A stretch of 64,000 nucleotides of DNA from assembly GCA_902651635.1 (NCBI GenBank), contig CACRSC010000032.1:359212-423211 (forward strand), given 5' to 3'. Each line of letters starts with the position of its first letter. Position 1 is the first letter of the stretch. Below, piece after piece: positions 9,001 through 21,235 of the stretch. A program made the position numbers and the translations under genes. The notes under the pieces are model-generated. The model saw nothing but the letters and a program-made list of their open reading frames with translations, did no database searches and was not told the origin of the DNA. Source of the stretch: Mastigamoeba balamuthi (taxonomy: Eukaryota > Evosea > Mastigamoebida > Mastigamoebidae).

Positions 9001-12000
9001 GGACAGGTCCCCTCGCACGCAGCTTGCCGCGGCTATCCACAGCCCCCGGGAGAGGAGCGCAGGAGCGCAGGAGCGTACTTTGCCTGGAGGACGGCGTTGC
9101 GGGCCGTCTGGTAGCCGCCGGTCTTGCGGGCGAGGCGGGCGATGCTGAGCCACGTGGCGGCGACCTGCTCGCGCATGTCGGCGATCTGGTGCGCGACGCG
9201 GCGCGAGTTGAGGATGGGCTCGCGGGCCCTGAACGAGCGCTGCGTCGTGCGCAGGCGGGCCTGCCACTCGTCGAGCAGCTGTTGCTGCTGCTGCTGCTGC
9301 GCCTGGCCGCCGGCCTGCGCGGCCTCGTGGAAGCGCTCGACGTCGCGCAGCACGTGCAGCTTCACGAGCTCGGGGTAGCAGCGCTGGTAGCTCTCGTTGC
9401 TCGCGGCCGCCAGCGCCGGCGCGATCTGCCGCCTGCACGCGCACACGTGCCGCGCGACGTCTGCGGGCGGCGCCCTGCGGTGCATCTCGAGGAACGCGCG
9501 GCCCAGGAAGACCTCCCAGTCGCCGCTCTGCTCGACATCCTTGGCCGCCGAGAACCGCGCGAGGCTCTCCCACGAGCACAGCCGCCACGCCGCCTGGACG
9601 CCGCAGGCCAGCAGCTGCGCCTCGAGCGGCGCCCCGCGCCCGAAGGCCGCCGCCCCCGAGGCGCTGGCCGAGTGCGGCACGGGCGCGGGCTGCTGCTGGG
9701 GCTGCGTCTGCTGCTGGCGGGCGGGCAGGGCGCTGAGCTCGCTGTGGACGACCGAGAGCATCGTGTCGAGGTGGCCGAGGTCGCGGAGGCAGAGCAGGCG
9801 GCCCACGCGCAGCGCGTCGTCGGGGGACGAGCGCACGCAGACGTCGTAGTGCGTGAGGGCCTCGTACCAGCGGCCGCTGCTCTCGAGGTCGGCGATCTGG
9901 TCGACGAGGGGCGCGGCCACGCGCAGCGTCGCGACGCCCACGAGGCCGTCGAGGTCCTCGAGGTTGCCGTAGACCTGGCGCAGGAACCCCATGTGGTCCT
10001 TGAGCACCATGTCCTTGGCCACCGACGCCGCGCTGATGTTCGCCGGGCCCCCGAGCCTCGCGATCTCGGCCCGCGCGTGCCCCTCAAAGTGCAGCAGCGC
10101 CCGCGCGTGCGCCCTGCACGCCTTGGCCGCCATCGCCACCACCAGCTGCGGTATCCGCGCCAGTATCTGCGTGATGGCCCGGCTCTGCTCGCTCGCCTCC
10201 CTCGCCCGCCTGCTGCTGCTGCTGCCGCCTGCCCGCGACGACGACGAGAGCCCGCGCGCGGCCGCCCCGGCAGAGGCGGGGGGCGAGCAGTCGGCGCGCT
10301 TGTTGAGCCAGTCGAGCAGCTGGAAGACGCACTGGGCGCACTGCTGCCACGACTCGCTGTGGGCGCCCTCGTACTGCAGCACCGCCGTGATCTCGTCGAC
10401 GACGATCGAGTGGTCCTCGGGCTGCTCGCTGCGCAGCACGCTCAGCACCAGCAGCGGCAGTATGTACAGCGCCGTCGGCAGGTCGTCGCGCACGACGGCG
10501 CTGCACGCGCAGAACAGCGCCGCCGCCTCAGTGCCGCCCGCCGCAGCGCCGCCGCCGCCGCCGCCCTCGGCCCGCGCGCAGACCCGGGCGATGAGCGAGT
10601 TGGTCCACTGCTCGACCCACGCGCGGTACGACGTCGCGGGGCGCCAGACGGGCACCGGCAGCTCGCGGGGCGCCTGCGCGAGGCAGTAGTCGGTCGTCAG
10701 GTACTGCGCGACTACCGCGCGCGTCTCCTCGGGCAGCCGCTCCCAGAACTGCGCGCCCTCGGGGCGCCGCGTGCGCGACGAGACGCCCAGGGCCGCGAGG
10801 ACCTGCTGGATGGCCACGGCCGCGTAGTCCTGGTGCTGCGAGTTCTTGCGCAGCGCCTTGACGAGGTACTCGGCGACCAGCACGCGGCCCACCTCGTAGA
10901 CGCTGCCCTCCTCGGCGCTCAGCGACGGCCGCAGCCGCACATCGATCTTCCCGGGGTCCACGGCTCCCAGCTCCCCCAGGCACTCGCTGTCCCGCCCCAC
11001 AGCCCCGTCAACGGGGAGAGAGAGAGAGCTGCAGGCGCACGTGCTGACGAGCTGCACAGACTCGTCGGGGTCGCGCATGACGTGCAGGAGCTCGTGCACG
11101 AGGCTCGAGATGATGGGGTCGGCCCTGTCGCCCGCCAACAGCTTGTAGAGCTCGCGGTGGTCCGACAGCTGCTGCTTGATCTTGGCCAGCGCCCTGCACG
11201 CACGCACTCTCTGTGTCAGGGGCCACTGCCCTCTGTCTGCCTGCCCTGGGAGGGGTGCGCGCACAGCTTCTTGTTGTCGGACGAGTCCGCGAGCTGGAGG
11301 CCGCGGAGCTGGAGGTCGAGGGACATCTTCCAGTCCGAGGGCAGCTGCGTGCTGATGATCTGGCGCACGCGGCTCGTGGCCGCCACGTCGGGGATGAACT
11401 GTATCGTGTGGAAGTACTTGTGCAGCTCGTCGCGGTGGTCCACGATCAGCAGCTCCAGCACGCGCGCCACCTTGTCGGGCACCACCGCCAGCGCCGTCAC
11501 CACAGACGACACGATCTCGTTCAGGTCCTTGCCGAGCGCCGACACGTCCAGCAGCCGCAGGAACGTGTACCACACGTCCAGCGCCAGCGACTGCATCGCC
11601 GGCGTCCTGCTCGCGAGGTTTGTTGTGTGGTGAGGAGGTGGTGCAAGTGTGGTGTGTGGGTGAATTGGGTTGTGCTGTGAGTTGTGTGCAGCGCGGGGTG
11701 TAATGAATGGCTGCCGCACGAGGTGGCCTGCTTGAGGAAGCTGAGGACCTTGGGGATGTGGACCTTGCTGCCGACGAGGGGCAGCAGCCTGTTGAGGCAT
11801 ACGAGCACGCGCTCCTTCCTCTCGGGCGACTTGTACGAGCGCGCCAGGTGGTCCATCAGGTAGAGGAACTTGTTCCCCCGCAGGTACTCGGAGATCCTGC
11901 ATCGCGTGAGTGCGGGCGTTGGTAGTCAGCCCGAGCCTCCCTGCCCCTCCCCCCATCCAGCCAAGCCGCACAGCTCGTCGGGGGAGCACTTGGCGTCGGG

Positions 12001-15000
12001 GTGCTGCACGGCGGCCATGCTGAGCAGGGCGCCGTTGACGCGGGGCAGCAGTGACTCGTCGTAGAGGACGTCGACAATCTCCCTGACAATCTCCGAGGCG
12101 TAGCTGCGCAGTATGCTCGCGTAGTCGTTGCCCGTCAGGTCGCAGAAGAACTGCAGCGCCGCCTCCTGCTGCGCGTCCTGCGCGTGCAGCAGGATCCACG
12201 AGACCACCGCGGGCGCCCTGCTGTAGCACATCACGTTGGCCTCGTTCCTCCCCACCTCGGCAGCGATCTTCTTGATGGGCAGCTCGTTCCCTGGTGGCCT
12301 GGGCCTCAGCGAGCTGCGGTGCTGGCGCTGGGGGAAAAGAGCGCACGGCGCAGGACGAGCATCGGGAGCACGGCGCTGATGTTCTTGTCGAGGAACGCGG
12401 CGAAGTCAACCTCGAGGACCAGGCGGCAGATCTTCTCGAGCAGCTCCTGGCACTCGCAGATCCTCGGTATGTACTCGTTCCCGATGTACCCCTGCGGGGA
12501 GGGAGAGAGAGTCAGGCGCGCGGCAGTGCAGGCGCGGAGGCGGAGCAGTGGCCCACCGCAAACTCGTTGGCGAGCTTCTTGAGCGACATGCCCTTGTACT
12601 TGGCCATCGTCCGCAGCTGCTCAAACGCCACCGTCCTGCACAGCGGCAGCCGCGGGTGAGCACGAGCACGCGCCCAGGCAGACTCCCTGCGCACGCGATG
12701 CCGGCCTGCTTGGACTGCAGGTAGTTGAGCTCCGTGAGGAAGATGCACGCGAGGAACTCGCCCGTGGCGTGGCAGCCCAGCTGGCCCAGCATCACCAGGA
12801 TAGCCTCCTGGCAGTCGGCGTCGTTCTCCTGGAACCCGATCGCCTCTCGCAGCCCGCGCGCGAACGCGTCGACCGTGTGCGCCGCGTCGGCAGCGCCGGC
12901 CTCGGCCTCCGCGCGGGCCAGCCAGCACCTGCCGAACTCGCACATGGCGCGCGCCATCGACATGCGCACGCGGCTGTCGCGGTGCCACAGGAACACCTGC
13001 GAGAGGTCGAACAGCCGCCCCATCGCCGCCCGCGGCCCCATCTGCGCGTGGCACAGCACCCGCGCGACGCTGTGCAGCGCCGCCGCGGCCGCCGAGGCCT
13101 CGGGCTCGGCCGACGGCGCCCTGCTGCTGCCTGGCAGGCGCGCTGTGGCCGCGCTGCACGCCTCGCTGGGCAGCGGCACCCCGAACGGCGTCGCGGCGAC
13201 GCCCGACGGCGAGCGCCGCGCGGGCACCGTCGGCACGTCGAACCCGTCGTCGACGACCGCGGGCTGCGCCCCCAGCACCTTTGTCGCCAGCGCCTCGAAG
13301 ACGCCCCTGTCCAGCACGCGCCTCTCGGGCTGCGCCTCCTCCGCCAGCGTCGCCGGCACTGCGCGTCGCGCACACACGCGGTGGCTCTCAGAGGCCGCCC
13401 GCCGGGAGGGCAGGCGCTGCACGCGCTGGCGCACCGAGGAACTCGCCAGAGAGCGAGCGCTTCTTGCAGCCGGGCTTGTCCGACGACGCGGCGGCCCTGT
13501 CGCGCGGGGGCAGGGCGTCGCAGACGGGGCAGGCGAGGACGTAGCAGCGCTCGTCGTCGAGGCCGCTGGCGCCGAGGTCGATCCACCAGGGCGAGCCGAC
13601 CTTGTGCCCGAGGTCTACGCAGCGCACGCCCTGCGCAAAGTACGGCGACAGGCCCCGCGCGGAGCTCCCGCTGCTGCAGGCGCCGCCGCCCGCGCCCTCC
13701 TTGGCCGCGATCGAGTGCGCGGCGGCGCACGCCACGTGGCCCACCAGCCGCAGGGCGAGGCACCGCACGCTGCCGTCCGCGTCCGACGTGCCGAGGCCCA
13801 CAACCTGCCGCAGCACGTCCTCGGGCTGCCCCGCGTGGAACGCGCACACCAGCGGCGCCGCCGCCAGAGCGGCTTTGCGCACGAGCGTCCGCTTGCTGGC
13901 CAGCGCCCCGCAGAGGCGCTCGGCGACACGCTGGCCGCCCAGGGCCACGGGGCATAACGCCAGCCCCGCGACCGCCGTACACGCAACGCGGTCGGCAATG
14001 CGCGCGAGCTCCTCGGCGCCCGCGGCGTCCGCGAGGCCTGGAGCGATCCATCCGTCGCCTGCAGCGGTGAACAGGAAGCGGAGCGAGGGGGCGAGCACGT
14101 CGCCCTGCAGGGCTACGGCGTTGGCCTTGCAGAGCCCCGCGAGCGCGTGGGCGGCGACCAGCAGCTGCGGGAGGTCTTCCCGGGCCGCGCAGCCCGCGCA
14201 CGCCTCGAGCACGCGGTCGACGCAGGGGGCCAAGAGCTCCACGGCCGCCCGCTCGAGTTCCCGCGCGGCAGGGACGGCCCTGAGGAGCGCCCCGAGGCCC
14301 TGCACGCGCGGTGCTGTCAGAGAAAGTGGAAAGAGCAGCAACGGCAGCGGCAGCGGGGAGGGACGGACGGCGATCTCTCGGGTGTCTAGAGCGGGCCAGC
14401 CGTACGCAGGGCCCGTCCACGGCTGCGTGGTGCGGTCGGGAGGCAGCACGGCGACGCGGAAGAACATGTCCACGCGCAGCACGAGCCCCAGCACAGCACC
14501 CGCTGTCTTGGCCTCCGCAGCCGCCTGCGCACGAGGTGCGGCACAGAAACGCGGCGCGGGCAGTCAGACAGCAGCAGCAGAGCGCACCGCACGCACCTTG
14601 CGGGTGTCGGCGACGGCCTGCGAGAGCGATGCGAGGCACGTGGCGGCGCACGAGTGCTGGGGCTCGCTGGCAGCCGCCCGCGCTGCAGAGTCCACCGCCA
14701 TGTCCTCGGCGGCGCCGGCCTCGCGCTGCGCGTCGGCAGCGGCGCGCTTGGGGCGCTTCAGCTCCGGCAGCTCCGGAGTGGCCTCCCCGCGGTCCTCTAG
14801 CGACGGCGACGAGCTCGCAGGCCGCGCAGTCGCAGCCGCTGCGCTCAGTGCGCACTGGGTGGGAGGGCAAGACAGAGAGCAGCGTCAGGAGGGCCGAGAG
14901 CAGACAGCAGGCACACCTGGCAGAGGATGCTCTGCAGACAGCCGCACACGCCCACCTGCACGTCTCTGCTCGCTCCGATCCGCGCGGCAAACTCGCATAC

Positions 15001-16439
15001 GGCGGGCGCCGCCAGTGCCCAGCAGTGCCTCGCGGTGGCCTGCGCGGCCCCCAGGAGGCTCGCAGCCAGCAGCGGCGGGCACTGCGGCGAGGCCCCCGCG
15101 GCAGCGGCAGCGGCAGGGGCGGAGGGGTCGACGACGACCTCGCGCACAGCCCTCATCAGCGCACCGCAGAGCGAGCACACAGACTCGGGCTCCAGCTTGC
15201 TGTAGGCGATCTGCAGGCACTCGCCCGCGACATCCGCGTCCTCCCTGCTGTTATTCCCCCGAGCATCGAGAGCACCGAGCAATCGCACACCCCCTTGGCA
15301 ATCAGGATTCGAGAAGAGGGAGCAGCGCATATCAGATCTCGGGGGGAGGGCCCGCGCACTGCGACGAGGAGACGGAGAAGCGGGCGACGTCGAGGACAGC
15401 GAAGACGAGCTCCTCGAGGAGGCCCAGCGGGGCGTCGTACCTGCGGAGCATCTCGCGGAGGAGGCGGAGAGCGGCGGCCCTGGGGCGCGCGTGGGCGAGG
15501 GCGACGGCCCTGGGCAGGAGGCGCCAGAGCCCCAGGGCGCTCTCCCACACGTCGCTGGGCATGCGCTCGCACAGCACGGCCCCCATGCCCAGCGACCACG
15601 CCACGGCGCACTGCAGCCTCGAGCTGCTCTGCACGTCCATGCTGTAGGCCTCTGCAGCCGGCTGCTGGGGCCCCTGGGGGCACTGGAGGCTCTGGGGGCC
15701 CTGGGGACCCTGGGGACCCTGGGGACCTTGGGAGCCCTGGGGACCCCACTGCGCGTTCGTGCTGAGGGCCTCTGCAGCGGGCTGCTGGGGCCCCTGGGGG
15801 CACTGGGGGCCCTGGGGGCCGCGCACAGCAGCGAAGCGGGCAAAGCAGGCGAGCGTGGGCCCAGGGGCATCGCTCGTGGCGGACTCGAGGGCCCCGAGCG
15901 CGAGGGCGACGACGTCTGTCGCGTAGGCGTGGAACAGCGCGTAGTCCTGCGTGCGGAACAGCGACAGGATCGTCGCGAGGGCCTCGTGCATTGCCTGTGG
16001 GGAGGGGAGGGGGTGGATTCCAGATACCGCTCAGATATCGGTATCTCGATCTCGCGGAGATATTTCGGATTCGGTGGCACGTCGTGGATGGGGTAGAGCG
16101 AGGGCTCGGCGATGAAGTCGCGCGCGCGCTCGAGGACGTCGCAGAGGACGCCCGTGTCGGCTGCGCCCACGTGGGCCACGCGCGCGATGACCTGCAGCAC
16201 CTCCTTCATGGTGGCGAGGTCCCTGCTCACTGCGGGCAAACGTCGCATCAGTTGCCGCGTCTCGCCGTCGCGTCTGTCGGATTCCCGGTCTCACGCGAGA
16301 GCTGCGAGTTGATGAGCGTGGGCAGCGCCTGGTTCAGCTTGCGCATGCACTGCTCGTCGCGCAGCGTGGAGCTCTGGATGGCGTCGCAGATGGAGCGCAG
16401 CGCGTCGAGCAGCGCTGCGCTCTCGCCGCTCAGCGCCAT
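6037..16439 (-). CDS. ATR: ATR/Mec1/Rad3 checkpoint kinase (about 19 exons)
   Basis: ATR-family PI3K-like kinases are recruited to single-stranded DNA and trigger the DNA-damage checkpoint. Translation starts at an ATG at 16439. Exons about 16439-11263 encode helical repeats, including a UME-type region near 12400-11980 (AFLDKNISAVLP). The large exon about 11193-9078 and part of the next hold the FAT domain. The kinase domain lies at about 7500-6320: N-lobe LLFHTTAGRDAMFLLKPKDD, hinge-proximal RTYSVVPLNEECGIIEWV, catalytic loop GLGDRHCENLLLD and the ATR-type metal motif VHVDMN (VHVDFN in animals). The last exon ends in the FATC signature YMGWTPFI followed by a stop. Summed exons give roughly 2,850-2,900 residues, slightly above human ATR. 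Introns are mostly 50-120 bases; one, about 6985-7236, is longer and carries repeated modules. TOR, ATM and DNA-PK are excluded by VHVDxN and the C-terminus. Small boundary errors are likely. Confidence 0.9.
7003..7210. repeat. Repeated module inside an ATR intron
   Basis: The intron carries three related stretches centred on an AATTGAT or AGTTGAT core followed by a CCCG-containing tail, near 7007, 7117 and 7197. Two are preceded by ACACGCTCCTAG or GCACGCTCCTAG. The third core is an exact TCAATTGA. Confidence 0.6.
15640..15830 (-). repeat. Gly-Pro-Gln repeat coded inside ATR
   Basis: An ATR exon contains tandem GPQ triplets (GPQGPQGPQGPQ) flanked by two copies of CPQGPQQPAAEA. The DNA is a run of imperfect CTGGGGACC units. 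The frame stays open on both sides. Such a collagen-like insert is not a normal part of ATR. Confidence 0.75.
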
Positions 16440-16572
16440 CGCAGGTCTGCAGCACAACAAAACACTGAGCCCAAATCTAGATTTTGCCTGTGAATATTCT
16501 GCAGATCGGCCGGCCAAGATCCCCGTATCTGCTGCTGTCCATACTCCTATTAATAGACTCGAGGACCCCAAC
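16440..16572. promoter_or_regulatory. Divergent promoter region with ATCTAGAT palindrome
   Basis: This 133-base gap separates the ATR start (minus) from the next start (plus). It contains ATCTAGAT at 16475-16482 within AAATCTAGATTTT, a motif also found in two other head-to-head gaps in this window. Confidence 0.45.
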
Positions 16573-17489
16573 ATGGGCTGCGGGCCCTCTGCGCGGTACG
16601 GCAGCCCCTTCCCCCACGAGGCAGGGCCCGCGCCCGCACTGACAGGAGGGCAGGCCCCTTGCGTGGAAGCCCGAGGTGTCGGGGCTGGTGGACAGCGTGC
16701 ACGAGCTGACGCCGCACCAGCGGCCGCGGCCCCAGAGCGTCCCCCCGCTGCGCCTCAAGAAGGACAAGCCGCCCCCCAAGAAGCAGCCCTCCTTCTCCGT
16801 CGACAACGACGGCACGCCTGCCCTCGCCCTGCACCCCCCCCTCCTGCCCCCGTTGAGGCTGAGGCTGAGGCTGAGGCCGCGTGCGTGCCAGCAGACCCCG
16901 ACGCGGACAAGGCGGACACGCCGACGGTCATCAAGCAGAAGCTGCCCGGCGTCAGCAGGGCCCAGGACGGCGGCATCCCGCTCAAGACCAAGAGCAAGAT
17001 GATCAACGCCGACAGCGCTGCCGCCGCAGCAGCCGCTGCAGAGGCCCGCCCGGAGACGGCGGGGTCGGGGTCCATCGGGAGGCACAGGCCCGCGGCAGCC
17101 AAGAACGCGTTCGTGAACCCCCTGACGGCCCCCGAGCCCGTGCACCTCACGGCGTCGGCGGACGAGTGCCTGCGGGTGCTGGGCAGGGCCTACCTCGTCT
17201 CGACCGAGTGCAACCTGGTGCGCCGCATCGCTCTGTTTGCTCTGCTCTGCTCTGGTGTGCTGTGCTGCTCTGTGCTGCTCTGTGCTTGTGGGGGTCGAGA
17301 GAGGGGGGGAAGAGGTGTGTGTTGTGTGTTGTGGGTCCACTTGCTCACTCCTCGCTGCTGCTGCTGTGGGTGTGCTGGGTGTGCAGTTGTGGAGCCCCAG
17401 GTGACGGCCGCGCGCTGCTGCGGGCGCATCGCAGTCGTTCAGCTCCGCGGGAACTCTCGCGTACACACACGCTTGCTTGTGTTAAGTAG
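16573..17489 (+). CDS. Unrecognised protein with N-myristoylation signal (provisional model)
   Basis: The start MGCGPS fits the N-myristoylation consensus MGxxxS with a neighbouring palmitoylation-type Cys. A short intron (16596-16653, GTACGG to GGGCAG) joins exon 1 in phase to a Lys/Pro-rich stretch containing VSGLVDSVHELTP and LKKDKPPPKKQPSFSVDNDG. Further on, another frame carries ADTPTVIKQKLPGV and KTKSKMINADS up to TECNL near 17215. The switch falls at a run of C residues near 16833-16850, so a base may be missing or extra there, or an intron was missed. A GT-rich intron follows, then a last exon ending near 17489. No family was recognised. Inference: a membrane-tethered adaptor. Confidence 0.45.
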
Positions 17490-17734
17490 CTCGTGCCACG
17501 CCCTCCTCTCCGCTTCCCTGTGTCCCTGCGTGTGTTCTCCTGGGGGAGGGTGGGCGATGGGGTGCTGGGCTGCTCTCTCTGCCGGGTGTGTATGGGTTGG
17601 GGTGGTGGTGGCGGTGGTATTCTGGCAACAGACAACCTCTGCCTGGGCGGAGGGGGGGTGGAGTGAGAGAGGGGGTAGGAGCTCCTTGGAGGAGGCCGAC
17701 GGGGTCCTGCCGCAGCGGGGGAGGGTGGCTGGCG

Positions 17735-20700
17735 CTAGAGGAACTTGGAGCAGAGCTCCCCGAGCTGCGACTTGCGGGTGCTGGCGATGGACGAGAACTC
17801 TGGCGAGTTTGCCAGCGCCGACCTCTCCGCGTTGATCACTGCGCCGGCGGGTGGGCGTGCGCCTGAGCCGCGTGTGCGAGGGGAGGGGGAGGGGCAGGGC
17901 CGCACGCTTGGTGAGGAGGTATTCCCGGAACGCCGGCCCCCTCTCGAACATCGCCTCCTTGGGGAAGAACGGGGGGTACGGCGGCACTGCCGGCTTGTTG
18001 GCGATCGACAGGAAGTAGTGCGACGTCGTGCCGTCGGCCTCGAGCACAGGCGACACCACAAAGAACGAGTCTGGCCCAGGCACGGGGGGGGCTGTCAGTG
18101 GCGCTGCTGGTGCTGGTGCGTCTGCGCGAGCGCACGGTTGAAGTGCGACGTGAAGATCTTGGGGTTGAGCGTGTCGCCGGGGTCCGACTGCTCCTTGAAG
18201 ATGACCACGCAGACGTCGTTGCCGATGTGCCGCTTCCTCTCGACCCGCTGGGGGTCTCCCGGCTGGAACGGCAGCATCGTGGCCACCTGCGCCAGAGCGG
18301 TGCGCACAGTGGGGGGTGAGCTCCGGGGCGGGCTGCGGCTGCTGCGCACGTGGAACATGATCTCGTACTGGTCCAGCGTCGTGTACACTGAAGTCTCCCC
18401 TGTGTTGTTGTCTGCGGGTTGGGAGGGAGGGCGTGTGCAGGTGAGCAACTGCTGCAGCGCTGTGCTGATGTGGGCAGACCTCTGACGTCAAGACCTCCTC
18501 GGTACTTGGTCCACCCCTTGAGCGCGATGGTCTCTCCCATGAGGTCCAGGAAATCGCGATACGCCCGAGATGCGTCCTGCGTCACTGGTGTCGCCGCCAC
18601 CCGGTGAGATTCCTGGATTTCAGCGGGAAATATCGCGTTGTGGAATCCAAGGTGGATTCCAAGAAAGAATCTGCGCACCGTTGGAGAAGATCTCGTTCTC
18701 GTCGTGCTGCTTCTGGCGGCACAGCAGCACGCCGAACTTGTAGCATGTGCACATGTTCTTCTGGTCGAACGCGACCAGCGCCTTGGACAGCTCCTCCGTC
18801 TTGGTTGCCCTGACGAACTTGACGTCCCTGCGTCCAGGCGCCAGAGAGATTAGATTAGATTTTTCCGAATTCCCGCCCTGACGTCACGGATGGACTCCAG
18901 TGACATCAGAATCGCCACGTCAGCGGGCACGCACTTGATCTTGGGCAGGATGGCCTTGAGCACCTTGATGTGGCGCAGGGACGGCAGCAGCACTCGCTGG
19001 CTGCCCCGCTTTGTTCGCAAAAACCCCCTGACCACGCCCGACACCCTGTCCTCGAGCGACAGCACCGTCTCGCTGCCGCACCAGTGCTCGTGCGCTGGGA
19101 GGGGGGTCGGGTGTGTCAGGCGGAGATACGAAAATCTCAAGATCCAGGAATCCGGAATCTGTGAGATATGTGGGAGATATCTGGGGAGGTGGGCTGACGG
19201 CCTGGCATGATGAGCTCCTTGAAGTAGGGGTAGTCGCCGTCGGCCGCCAGGACGCCGTGCAGGTCCGACCCCGGGATCCCGCCCGCGTGCTCGCACGTGA
19301 CCGAGGCCCTGCAGCACTCGACGTGGAAGCCGTCGGACGTGGCCGAGCGCGCCACGAGGCACATGAGCTCCGTCGACACGCTCGAGGCCCGCGCCCACTT
19401 CTCCGCGGGCACGGCGACCGTCGACCAGCAGTCCACCAGCCCGGGCGCCGTCCACGGCAGCGAGCAGTCCATCGCGCGTGCGGCTGCCGCGAGGGCCTCG
19501 GGGCGCCCCAGCAGCGCTGCGACGTCGTCGGGCCTGCGGGGGCGGTAGTCCTCGGCGTCGACAGAGGCCACGGCGATGGGCCGCGAGATGCTCGTGTCCC
19601 GCCGCGAGACCAGCCGCTTCAGCGCCCCCACGCGCCCGCTGAACGACGTCGACTTGGGCAGCTCGGCAGCGGCGCTGGCGGCGGCGGTCGGCGACGTCGA
19701 CGCGGCGACGCCCGGAGACGGCGGCGGCGACGCGGCCGACGCGGCAGAGCTCGGCGACGCAGACGAGACGTCGCTGCAGCTGCTGTCGCTCAGCTGGATC
19801 GACGACGGCCTGCGCTTCCTCTGGAAGAGCTCCGAGTCGTCCTGTCCGCGGGCAGCAGTGGTGGCCGGGGGGCATAATCAATTGAAATGGCCCGCGCGAT
19901 GTCTGGCAGACATATTTCCCCTTATTCCTTTTTTGCCCTGCGTCGAGTCACGAGAATTCCCCAGTGCCTCGGACGCGTGAATCAATTTGAATCAATTGAA
20001 ATGGCCCGCGCGATGTGACAAGGGGGCATTCCCCTTTCTCTTGCCCTGCGTTGAGTCACAAGAATTCCCCGAATCAATTGACAGAGGCCGCTGGTTACCT
20101 TGGGGCTGCTGGCGAATGCGTCGAGCAGGGCCATGCGCTCCGTGCGCATGAGGGGCCGCACCCTGAGCGTCCTGAACCCCGCCATGGCGTCGGCCGTGTC
20201 GCCGCCCTGCCAGCTGGCCCTCAGCGCCGCCTCGGGCCCCTCGGCCTCCGCCGCCAGCGCCTGCGCCTGCGCGCTCCCGATGCGTATCCTCTCCGCCGCC
20301 GCCGGCCGCTGCGCCACGGCCGACGCCGACCGCTGCAGCAGCGCCTCTACGGGCGGCGTCCGCGGGGCCGCGGAGGGCGACAGCGAGACCGTGTGCGCGT
20401 GGCCGCTGGGCGGCGCGGGGCCCGCGGGCGGCAGCGGCGGCGGCGGCTTGGACGGGAACTGCCTCTTGGGCGGCGACGACACAGCCGACTGCGGCGGGCT
20501 GCTGGGCGCCGCGCTGGCCGGCCGCTCGGGCACCCCGACCGCCGCCGTCTGCGCAAATATCTGCTGGCCCGAAATATCTGCCGCCGCTGATGCGACAGCC
20601 GCCGCCGCCGCCGCCGTGGTCTCGGGCTCCGCTGCCACCGGGGGAGATATCTGCTGGCCCGAAATATCTGCCGGCGGCGATGTGACAGCGTCCGCCGCCT

Positions 20701-21235
20701 CTGCCGCCGGGGCCGATATCTGGGCGCCCGAAATATCTTGCGGCGAGGCGGCAGCGGCCGGGGCGCTCGGGGGCTCGGGCGCCGCGACGGTGGGTGCCGG
20801 GGGCTGCGCTGGCTGCGCAGCGGCGGCTGCTGCGGGGGCCGCGGGGGCTGCGGGGCACGCGGGCTCGGCGGGCGCAGCGGCGGATATCTGGGGGTCGGGA
20901 ATATCGGGAATATCTCGCGGCGGCTGGGGCGATGCGACAGGGCTCGGGGGCTGGGGCGCGGGCGACGCCGGCGGGAGCGGGAGGACGGGGCACGAGGGCA
21001 CTGCGAGCAGCGGGGCGGGGCAGAGGGGCGGGGAGGCGGGGCAGCGGGCCTCTGCGAGGGCCTGGGCGACGCGGGAGGGCGGCCACGCGGGGGCGCCGGG
21101 CGTGCGGGCCCAGCAGATGCGGCAGATGCCCCGGTGCTCGAGCGCGCGGTCCTTGGGCAGCGGCGTCGACCGCAGCTCGCTGACGGGCACCACCGAGTCG
21201 CAGTAGTCGCAGGGGGCCTCGTCCTCGTCGTCCAT
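17735..21235 (-). CDS. Rap1GAP-type GTPase-activating protein
   Basis: Rap GAPs switch off Rap GTPases using an asparagine 'thumb'. The RapGAP domain is spread over exons at about 19100-17735. It includes YKFGVLL, FLDLMGETIALKGWTKYRGG, GETSVYTTLDQYEIMFHV, the catalytic RKRHIGND (thumb Asn present), SHYFLSIANKPAVPPYPP and the C-terminal signature FREYLLTKLINAE, as in Rap1GAP. The first exon (21235-20099) starts MDDEDEAPCDYCDS and has two CxxC pairs (CDYC, CRIC), a possible small zinc-binding module. It is followed by a Pro/Ala-rich region with repeats of DISGxQIS type. Intron 1 (19842-20098) holds a tandem DNA repeat. Rap1GAP fits better than the tuberin or SIPA1 families. The exact ends of the middle exons are approximate. 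Confidence 0.85.
19876..20081. repeat. Two-copy tandem repeat in Rap1GAP intron 1
   Basis: AATCAATTGAAATGGCCCGC and the sequence after it occur at about 19876 and again at about 19990, 114 bases apart. Both copies continue with CGATGT and later with TTGCCCTGCGT and AGAATTCCCC. A third AATCAATTGA closes the array at 20073. Confidence 0.8.

Noticed and set aside
8916-11633. 905-codon plus-strand frame
   Set aside because: It lies opposite the FAT-domain exon of ATR, which matches its family; the plus frame is Arg/Ala/Leu-rich nonsense typical of antisense GC-rich DNA.
15991-17835. Single 614-codon plus-strand protein
   Set aside because: The frame crosses the ATR first exons on the other strand and an obvious GT-rich intron; only about 16850-17215 looks coding in it.
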